Of a stretch of DNA of 39,212 nucleotides, positions 33,901-39,212 are shown one piece after another. Where the stretch lies: positions 1 to 39,212 of the forward strand of contig JAEUQC010000157.1 of NCBI GenBank assembly GCA_016789905.1, written 5' to 3'. The stretch is from Bryobacterales bacterium (lineage in GTDB: Bacteria; Acidobacteriota; Terriglobia; Bryobacterales; Bryobacteraceae). The translations under genes and the position numbers were made by a program. Each line of letters opens with the position of its first letter. Position 1 is the first letter of the stretch. The notes under the pieces are model-generated. The model saw only the letters and a program-made list of their open reading frames with translations. It made no database searches and had not been told where the DNA came from.

Positions 33901-33939
33901 CATCGCGGCCAGCAGCACTAACAAAAATTCACGTCGCAT
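30931..33939 (-). CDS. PSD1/DUF1549/LamG/DUF1553 cytochrome-domain protein
   Basis: A 1002-residue exported protein with leader MRREFLLVLLAAMPAMGQQ. Order of domains: PSD1 cytochrome-like (heme site C37-x-x-C40-H41 in CFHCHGPDK), DUF1549 (about 130-340, with ARYADTHG and a second CATCHDHKFDP heme-like site), a LamG/concanavalin-like insert (about 430-600, WNHLAISYDG and LRLYLNGRVI) and DUF1553 (about 680-960, NRFWQEMFGTGIVKT, LDWLAVEF, RRSLYTFWKRSAPP). It is expected to work in the periplasm with the DUF1501 partner, oxidising or de-sulfating complex sugars. The ATG at 33939 was preferred to a GTG at 33969; a TACAAT about 10 nt upstream could be its -10. Confidence 0.93.
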   Translation of the reverse strand: MRREFLLVLLAAMPAMGQQAKGVDFQREVRPILSDACFHCHGPDKNSRMAGLRLDTQEGAMARAIVPGKPLESKLYQRLVHTNVALRMPPASTHKVITDAQKETLKAWIEQGAPWKEHWSFKAPEKAAVPAGRNAIDYFVRARLEAEGMTPAKEADRRTLARRVALDLTGLPPEPRDVAAFVADTAPNAYERMVDRYLESPRYGEHRGRYWLDAARYADTHGIHVDNYREMWPYRDWVIQAFNKNMPFDQFTIEQIAGDMLPNRTLEQQIASGFHRCGISTNEAGIIVDEVEAIYAKDRVDTTGTVFMGLTVGCATCHDHKFDPLSQKDFYSMAAFFRNTTQNTMDDNIPDTPPIVVVPREEDRARWLVLKAEIAAVEAKKAARRDAEISGWDKPRALKTPLDAKSQIFSVWDAPLADSKIGEGRAAGQKAIRFGKGEFVTLPNQPVFDADKAFSIATWLYFPKEEGSYVVASQTDPKRKGVGWLIEIGARVANFRMTGDDGKSITVRAAHLEQMEQGSWNHLAISYDGSREQAGLRLYLNGRVILLQGGGDINTRLTGNIASGTPLLLGKENLRGFEGGAIADFQIFNRVISAEEALVVKQWPVADKLRYLTLHDKEYRTLGAKLAALQAEARQIRKRGAVTLVMEERKDRKPTANILYRGMYDAPREEVEPNVPAVLPPMDASYPRNRLGLAKWIVDAKNPLTARVAINRFWQEMFGTGIVKTSEDFGSQGMPPTHPELLDWLAVEFRETGWNVKKMLKLMVMSDTYRQSAATTPEKLKKDPENRLFARGPRFRMDGEVLRDYALATSGLLDPVVGGPSVKPYQPEGVWEAVAMNGSNTKFYKRDEGTKLYRRSLYTFWKRSAPPASMDLFNAPTRENCTVRRERTNTPLQALTTMNDPQFVEASRNLAERAMKASAEFNARLDYVSERVLARPLATKERDVLRRAYLDLQAHYEGHAGEARKLVRVGESKPDAALPEAEFAAWTMLASNVLNLDEALNK

Positions 33940-34025
33940 CACGTCAATTATTGTATCCGCGCCCGGCACCTCTTGATACGAATCACCGGGTTCTCGCGAG
34001 ACTTGATTTGTAACCTCGCACCACC
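33940..34025. promoter_or_regulatory. Divergent intergenic region between PSD1 gene and secreted unknown
   Basis: These 86 bp separate divergent genes and must hold both promoters. TACAAT on the minus strand (33950-33955) is a fair -10 for the PSD1 gene, which would leave a very short leader. TGTAAC at 34009-34014 is a possible -10 for the rightward gene. Neither has a convincing -35. Confidence 0.3.
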
Positions 34026-34574
34026 ATGAATCGACTCATCTTTATACCCGTTCTCGCCGCCTCGCTCTACGCCGCCGGTTTCGCCGCCAAACAGGTGGAA
34101 AAACTGAGGAGCCGCATGGAATCCGCCGACGGTTTTATTCCGGCCGACACGACTGTCGAAAAAGAGGCCGCGCTCTACCCCGGCAAATTCAAGCAGAAGT
34201 TTTCCGACCCCGAGTCGCTCCAAGCGCTCGCCGGCCTACAGAAAGAGATGGAGCGTCTGGCGCCCCGCTGGAAGTTCCCCGATGGCCCGCACGACGCGCG
34301 CATCGAAGGCTTCGCCCGTAAAGGTGTCGACGATTGGCACCCCGGCGGCAAAGTCGTCAAAACTGTTATGGATACTGAACCGTGGAACATCCACAAGAAC
34401 AGCCTGGGCGTCCCTCTCAACCGCACCCGCCGTGGGTTCGTTCTATACAAAATGCCCGACGAATCGCTCTGCCGCCAGCAAGCATTTCTTTACACCGAGA
34501 AGTTCGACGGCACCGGCTATCAACCCGCAAACGGGGTCCGGCTGAACTACGCACGCTTCCTTGCCTGCCAATAG
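34026..34574 (+). CDS. Secreted hypothetical protein (182 aa)
   Basis: I do not recognise this family. It has a Sec signal peptide (MNRLIFIPVLAASLYAAGFA), a charged helical segment (about 22-90), and a second half with short strands (GKVVKTVMDTEPWNIHKN, RRGFVLYKMPD). Two Cys near the end (in DESLCRQQ and FLACQ) may form a disulfide. No heme or metal motif. It has its own transcription unit, opposite to the PSD1 gene and 70 bp before the TonB receptor. A periplasmic role is likely; no function can be assigned. Confidence 0.75.
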   Translation: MNRLIFIPVLAASLYAAGFAAKQVEKLRSRMESADGFIPADTTVEKEAALYPGKFKQKFSDPESLQALAGLQKEMERLAPRWKFPDGPHDARIEGFARKGVDDWHPGGKVVKTVMDTEPWNIHKNSLGVPLNRTRRGFVLYKMPDESLCRQQAFLYTEKFDGTGYQPANGVRLNYARFLACQ

Positions 34575-34644
34575 GGGCGGCATGGGCTGGCCGCGCGGGA
34601 ACCGGGCAAAGACGGGGATTTTCATCTGATATGCTACGCACCAC

Positions 34645-37600
34645 ATGAGATTCCTCGCACTGCTCTTTGCCGTCGTCGCGACTTACGCACAAACCTCCTC
34701 CGGTTCCATCTCAGGAACCGTGTTCGACCCGTCCGGTGCGGTCATCCCTGGCGCCCAGGTTCGCTTGCTTGGCACCGAGACGGGCGAGGTGGTTCGCACA
34801 CTGACCACCGATGATCGCGGCGCGTTCGCGGCGCCGCTGCTGCGTCCGAACAACTACACGGTCGAGGCTAGTTCACAAGGATTCAAAACGCTTCGCCGGG
34901 CCGGCATACTGCTTCGCGTCGACGATACGCTCGCGCTCAAACTGACGCTCGACCCGGGCGCCACCACGGAGTCCATTAACGTCACCGCTTCCGCCGAATT
35001 ATTGGAGGAACGAACCAACGCCGTCGGCCAGGTCGTGGACGAAAAGACCATGCAGCAGCTTCCGCTAAACGGCCGGAACTACCTGCAACTCGGCTCATTG
35101 GCTGCCGGCGCGGTGCCCAGCCGTTCGCGTGACCGCACGATTTCCGCCTATGGGAACAGGGGGTTGCAGAATGCCTTCCTGCTCGACGGCGCGCGCAATC
35201 AGAGCTACTTGCGCGGCCTCGACAATCGACAGCGCGATGCGATGCGCCCGCAACTGGAAGCGATCGCTGAGTTCAAGGTGCAGACTTCCAACTATTCAGC
35301 GGAGTATGGCGCTTCCGCCGGTTCCGTAATCAACGTCGTTACCAAGTCCGGCTCGAACGAGATTCACGGATCCGCCTTCGAATTCCTGCGTAACAACAAA
35401 ATGGATGCGCGCGACTTTTTCCTTCCGGCCACTTCCAAGCAACCGCTCTATATTCAGCATCAGTTTGGCGGCTCCTTGGGAGGCCCGTTCATCAAGAACC
35501 GCGCGTGGTGGCAGGGCGCATTCCAGCGGACCCACATCAGCGAAGGGGAAACGAACGTAGCCACAGTGCCGCTGCTGGCCGAAAAGGCAGGCACCTATGC
35601 GCTCCCCATATATGACCCCGCCACGACGCGCGTCAATCCGGCCGGTGCCGGCGCTATCCGAGATCTGTTTCCGAACAACACGATCCCCGCCGCCCGCTTC
35701 AATCCGCTCGGCAAACAGCTCATGGACCGCTACCCGGCGCCGAATCTGCCCGGCGCGGCGCGCAACTACGTTAGCAATCCCCTTCAAGCCACACGCTCCA
35801 ACAACGCCACCGGCCGCGCCGACCTGCGCATTTCCGACAAGGACTCACTCTTCTTCCGCTTCTCGCTCGACGACGGCAAGTACAAGAGGCTGCCCGTGCT
35901 TCCGCTCGGCGCGCAGACCGGCACGGATCGCGAAACCCCGGCCCGCTCCTACGGAGTCGGTTATACCCGCATCATCAGCCCAACTATGGTGAACGAAGTT
36001 CGCTTCGCCTACAACTACATCGCCGTCAACCAGGATGGCACGCAGCCGTTGGAGAACTTAATCCCGGGCGCGCTGGACCCACGTGTCACCTCCGCGTTTC
36101 CCACCTTCGGCGCCACCGGCTACGCTACACTCGGGGACCAACCCGCCGGCTTCACCAATGTCCCGCTCTACAAAAGTTCCAAGGTTTGGAACTTCTCCGA
36201 CAACTTCTCCATCGTCAAGAACAAGCACACCATGAAGATGGGCATCGACTTCCAGATGCTCGACATTCCGACCTTCGCGACACTGAATGGCCGTGGTAAC
36301 TTCGGATTCACCGGCGTCTTCACGCAAAACCCGCAGCGTCGTCCGGGCTCGGGCTCCTCACTCGCCGACCTTATTCTGGGGCTTCCGAACGGCATTACAA
36401 CCGGCTCTCCTTCCGACGCGAATGAGCGTGCCAATAACACGTACTTTTATTTCCAGGACGACTGGACCGTGACCCCGAAACTCACGCTGAATTTCGGCGT
36501 GCGTTACGAGTTGACACGGCCATTCTGGGATAAAAACAACCGGTTGGCCAATCTGGTGCTGGATTCGGGCCATCCGCTATACGGCCAGTACGTGTTGGCC
36601 GGCGACAACCGGCTGCCGCGGTCGTTGATGGAGACCGACAAGAATAACGTAGCTCCCCGCTTCGGGTTTGCTTGGCGACCGCCTGTGAAGGGTACAGTGA
36701 TTCGTGGCGGCTTTGGCATCTTTTTCGCACAGGATGAAGCCGTGGGCGTTAGTCAGCGCATCACGAACAATCCGCCGTTCGTTGGATTCGGCGGCCTTGG
36801 CATCGTCAGCGATCAGGTGAATATCTCTTCCACGATCCCTCTCGGCTCACCGCTGCCAGCGCGGCCTCCCGCCGCCGATCCGGCTGCCTACAGACTCGAC
36901 CCTCGCGCCACCGTTCAGATCCGTTCCTGGCAAACGAACTTCACGCTCCCCTATGTTGCGCAGTGGAACCTGAGCATCCAGAAAGAACTGACGAGCACTC
37001 TGGTGTGGGAGATGAACTACGTGGGCAACCGCGGCATCAAGCTGCTGGGCGCCTACGAGGGGAATCAGCCACTGCCGGGCGCGGGATCGGTGAACGACCG
37101 CCGCCCGTTGGCCTCAATATCCCGAGCCTCACTTCTCCGCGTGGAACCATGGGTGAACGCCAGCTACCATGGCATGTCCACGCGTCTGGAAAAGCGCTTC
37201 GCCAAAGGCCTGAGCTTCCTTGGTGTTTACACGTTCGGCAAGGCTCTCGACACACAGTCCAACATGGACCTATGCCAGGATTGCGTTGGCTCCAACGGCT
37301 TTGGTTCCGTTCAGGATGTTCGCAATCGCCGCCTGAACTACGGCTTGGCCGATCACCACATTGCGCACCGCTTCGTGTTAAGCGGGAATTATGAACTGCC
37401 TTTCGATGGCCCCGGCCTGGCCGGACATCTCGTGCGCGGCTGGGCGCTCAGCGGCATTTCCACTATGCAGACAGGGCAGCCGATTACACTTACGCTGAAC
37501 TTCGACAATGCCAACACCGGAACCACGAACTGGCCCAATCGTCTTGGTTCAGGCAAGCCGGCCAGCCAGAGTATTAATAACTGGATCGATGCGTCGGCCT

Positions 37601-37875
37601 TCGCCTTCCCCGCTCAGTACACTTTCGGCAATGCCGGCCGCAACATCATGACCGGCCCGGGTTTCCTCTCCACCGATCTATCGCTGCAGCGAAACTTCCC
37701 GGTGAAGCTGAACGAGCGATCGCGCGTGGAATTCCGCGCCGAAGCCTTTAACTTGATGAATACGCCACAGTTTGGCAATCCCAACGCCACGCTCGGCAAC
37801 ACGGCCTTCGGCACCATCGGCGGCACCGCCCGTTCGAACCGGCAGATGCAGTTGGGATTGCGCTTTCTGTTCTAG
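34645..37875 (+). CDS. TonB-dependent receptor, Oar/carboxypeptidase-regulatory type
   Basis: A 1076-residue outer-membrane receptor of the large acidobacterial family. Signal peptide MRFLALLFAVVATYAQ, then a carboxypeptidase-regulatory-like beta-sandwich (about 19-100: GSISGTVFDPSGAVIPGAQV). The plug (about 110-250) has QLPLNGRNYLQL, FLLDGARNQ and SGSVINVVTKSGSNEIHGSA-like signatures. A long beta barrel follows with repeated Y-x-F-x-D-D-W motifs (TYFYFQDDWTVTPKLTLNFG), ending in the aromatic terminus LGLRFLF required for outer-membrane assembly. The substrate is unknown; sugars or plant oligomers are likely from the neighbourhood. ATG at 34645. Its end lies 6 bp from the converging TIM-barrel gene, leaving no room for an ordinary terminator. 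Confidence 0.95.
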   Translation: MRFLALLFAVVATYAQTSSGSISGTVFDPSGAVIPGAQVRLLGTETGEVVRTLTTDDRGAFAAPLLRPNNYTVEASSQGFKTLRRAGILLRVDDTLALKLTLDPGATTESINVTASAELLEERTNAVGQVVDEKTMQQLPLNGRNYLQLGSLAAGAVPSRSRDRTISAYGNRGLQNAFLLDGARNQSYLRGLDNRQRDAMRPQLEAIAEFKVQTSNYSAEYGASAGSVINVVTKSGSNEIHGSAFEFLRNNKMDARDFFLPATSKQPLYIQHQFGGSLGGPFIKNRAWWQGAFQRTHISEGETNVATVPLLAEKAGTYALPIYDPATTRVNPAGAGAIRDLFPNNTIPAARFNPLGKQLMDRYPAPNLPGAARNYVSNPLQATRSNNATGRADLRISDKDSLFFRFSLDDGKYKRLPVLPLGAQTGTDRETPARSYGVGYTRIISPTMVNEVRFAYNYIAVNQDGTQPLENLIPGALDPRVTSAFPTFGATGYATLGDQPAGFTNVPLYKSSKVWNFSDNFSIVKNKHTMKMGIDFQMLDIPTFATLNGRGNFGFTGVFTQNPQRRPGSGSSLADLILGLPNGITTGSPSDANERANNTYFYFQDDWTVTPKLTLNFGVRYELTRPFWDKNNRLANLVLDSGHPLYGQYVLAGDNRLPRSLMETDKNNVAPRFGFAWRPPVKGTVIRGGFGIFFAQDEAVGVSQRITNNPPFVGFGGLGIVSDQVNISSTIPLGSPLPARPPAADPAAYRLDPRATVQIRSWQTNFTLPYVAQWNLSIQKELTSTLVWEMNYVGNRGIKLLGAYEGNQPLPGAGSVNDRRPLASISRASLLRVEPWVNASYHGMSTRLEKRFAKGLSFLGVYTFGKALDTQSNMDLCQDCVGSNGFGSVQDVRNRRLNYGLADHHIAHRFVLSGNYELPFDGPGLAGHLVRGWALSGISTMQTGQPITLTLNFDNANTGTTNWPNRLGSGKPASQSINNWIDASAFAFPAQYTFGNAGRNIMTGPGFLSTDLSLQRNFPVKLNERSRVEFRAEAFNLMNTPQFGNPNATLGNTAFGTIGGTARSNRQMQLGLRFLF

Positions 37876-37881
37876 CGATTG

Positions 37882-38964
37882 CTAGGCTTTGCGAGCCCCC
37901 GCTTCCGCATTCGCCCGATCAATCATTGCGCGGATCCAGGCCACAGTGTAGGCCACGGCCACTTTGGGTCCGCCAATCATCGCCGGGAAGTGATCGCCGA
38001 TCACGATACCGTCAAAGTTCACTTCACGCAGCGCCCGCATGGCCGCGTACATATCGTAGTAGCCGTTGTCGACAAAGGTCTCCACGAAGTGTGGCAGCGG
38101 TGCGCTCATGTTGCGGAAATGGACTTTCCAGATCTTGCCGCGCTCACCGAAGTACTTGATGGCCGTCACCACATCGGCGCCCATCAAATCTCCTCCCTCC
38201 AGCCACGTGCCCACACAAAAACAGACGCCGACGTGCGACGAATTCGCCATTTCCAGTGCCCGCTTGTACCCTTCAAACGTGCCGAAAATGCAGCGTGGGA
38301 CACCGGCCAGCATGGGAACCGGCGGATCGTCCGGATGGATCCCGATAAATACGTTGTTTTCTTCGGCGACTGGCGCCACTTTTCGAATGAAATACTCGTA
38401 GTTGTCCCAGAGCTCGGTCTCCGTGTAGACGCGGCCATGCGATAGCGGGCCCTTGAAGATTTTGCCCGCCCAAATTCCCTCGCCGCCCTTGGCCATGTTG
38501 TACCCGCGTGCCGGCGCACTTCCGCGCGTCGTTTCGCGCTCCGTATGCCAAATACCGTTGCCCATGTGGGCGTACGTCACGTAGCGTATTCCGGCCTTAC
38601 CGCAGTTTTTCAAATACTGCTTATACGCTTCGATCCGTTCGTCACGCCCGGGCAGGTTCAGAACAATCTCCTCCTGATTCCGGTTGCCATCGTGCCCGAT
38701 GTTCCAGACGCGCAAGCCGGCGGATTCCACGCGCGCCTTGATTCGTTGAAAGTTCTCGTAACTGTCGTCCTTGCGGTCCACGGTAATGGCGGTATACCGC
38801 ACACCAATTTGATTGGCAAACTGCAAGTCTTCGTCGGTCGGATTGCCGCCCATTTGTACGGCCATCTTAATGCCAGGCGACCACGGGACCTTCGCCGTGG
38901 CGGCTTTGATTTGCGGGGCGCCGGCCGCGCCCGCGATGGATAACGCAAAGTCTCTGCGGTTCAT
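37882..38964 (-). CDS. Tat-exported mannonate-dehydratase/xylose-isomerase-like TIM-barrel protein
   Basis: A 360-residue protein with twin-arginine leader MNRRDFALSIAGAAGA and a UxuA-like TIM barrel: IKMAVQMGG, RYVTYAHMGNGIWHTE, VFIGIHPDDPPVP, SSHVGVCFCVGTW, IWKVHFRNMSA and FVDNGYYDMYAAM. The Asp/His-rich PDDPP and VHFRN motifs match mannonate dehydratases, though UxuA itself is cytoplasmic, so this is probably an exported relative acting on a sugar acid. The ATG at 38964 was chosen since AGGATGCAGG lies at proper spacing; the longer frame from 38973 puts the ribosome-binding site too close. Divergent from the M20-like peptidase across 53 bp. Confidence 0.86.
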   Translation of the reverse strand: MNRRDFALSIAGAAGAPQIKAATAKVPWSPGIKMAVQMGGNPTDEDLQFANQIGVRYTAITVDRKDDSYENFQRIKARVESAGLRVWNIGHDGNRNQEEIVLNLPGRDERIEAYKQYLKNCGKAGIRYVTYAHMGNGIWHTERETTRGSAPARGYNMAKGGEGIWAGKIFKGPLSHGRVYTETELWDNYEYFIRKVAPVAEENNVFIGIHPDDPPVPMLAGVPRCIFGTFEGYKRALEMANSSHVGVCFCVGTWLEGGDLMGADVVTAIKYFGERGKIWKVHFRNMSAPLPHFVETFVDNGYYDMYAAMRALREVNFDGIVIGDHFPAMIGGPKVAVAYTVAWIRAMIDRANAEAGARKA

Positions 38965-39017
38965 GGCCTGCATCCTATCAGAATTCGCTCCGCGCTCCCT
39001 GCGCTATCCTCTATGCG

Positions 39018-39212
39018 ATGTCTCGTTTATTGTTGTACCTTTTCGCCATTTCCGCGCTTTTCGGACAAACGCCCGACATTGCCATTTTGAAGGCGGTAGA
39101 CGCCCAGGTTCCTACCGCTGAGGCGCTGCTGGAGCGCCTTGTGAACCAGAATTCCGGTACTTTTCATCCGGCAGGTGTACGCGCGGTGGCCACCATAATG
39201 GAAGGCGAACTC
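39018..39212 (+). CDS. M20-family metallopeptidase, N-terminal fragment (runs off window)
   Basis: The frame is open from ATG 39018 to the window's last base (65 codons). It encodes a signal peptide (MSRLLLYLFAISALFGQ) and the start of a mature domain with ALLERLVNQNSGTFHPAGVR and AVATIMEGEL. A L-V-x-x-N-S-G-T then G-V segment is typical of the N-terminus of exported M20 (glutamate carboxypeptidase-like) peptidases. Metal ligands would be beyond the window, so the assignment is tentative. No Shine-Dalgarno is visible. Confidence 0.65.
   Translation, partial: MSRLLLYLFAISALFGQTPDIAILKAVDAQVPTAEALLERLVNQNSGTFHPAGVRAVATIMEGEL

Noticed and set aside
34575..34644. GC-rich inverted repeat as terminator before the TonB receptor
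   Set aside because: The stem is only about 5 bp with an 8-base loop and no T-tract follows.

Overview
The window reads as chromosomal DNA from a free-living acidobacterium of the Bryobacterales/Solibacter type. This is inferred from gene content, not from a marker gene. Pointers are a large Oar-like TonB-dependent receptor with an N-terminal carboxypeptidase-regulatory-like domain, a PSD1/DUF1549/DUF1553 plus DUF1501 pair, an ECF sigma factor paired with a TPR-bearing Ser/Thr kinase, a second ECF/anti-sigma pair whose sigma factor begins MALTPENF, a PEP-CTERM protein, and many Tat- or Sec-exported enzymes. DNA is GC-rich and gene-dense, with many 1-14 nt stop/start overlaps. I saw no tRNA, rRNA, CRISPR array, insertion sequence or phage gene.

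Layout. 0-4.3 kb: a leftward cluster of a secreted protein, a TPR-CHAT caspase-like protease, an ECF sigma factor and a membrane anti-sigma factor, the last three overlapping. 4.4-7.6 kb: rightward YfhO-like membrane protein and a di-heme cytochrome c. 7.6-13.5 kb: a tight leftward five-gene operon (exported TIM-barrel protein, alginate-lyase-like protein, three amidohydrolase-family proteins of which only one keeps the metal ligands). 13.5-17.3 kb: a YkgJ-type Cys-cluster protein, then leftward ArsR/SRPBCC and methyltransferase-esterase-EF-P genes. 17.3-19 kb: an OmpR/PhoQ-type two-component pair preceded by a nested palindromic operator. 18.9-22.6 kb: leftward polysaccharide-pyruvyl-transferase-like protein, beta-propeller protein and tannase-family esterase. 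22.6-23.1 kb: a decayed VapBC toxin-antitoxin locus. 23.1-33.9 kb: a leftward series of PSD1 protein, DUF1501 protein, ECF sigma, Ser/Thr kinase, sphingomyelinase-like multidomain protein and PEP-CTERM protein, ended by a stem-loop terminator. 34-39.2 kb: a secreted unknown, a TonB receptor, a mannonate-dehydratase-like TIM-barrel protein and the start of an M20-type peptidase running off the window.

Taken together this is a soil saprotroph's envelope and catabolic gene set with three separate regulatory modules (CHAT-linked ECF/anti-sigma, kinase-linked ECF, two-component). The most unusual is the first. A TPR-CHAT protease beside an ECF sigma and its inhibitor resembles, without any CRISPR part, the logic known from Craspase (Csx29 TPR-CHAT, Csx30, RpoE-like sigma). 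Functional coupling is an inference from gene order and overlaps.
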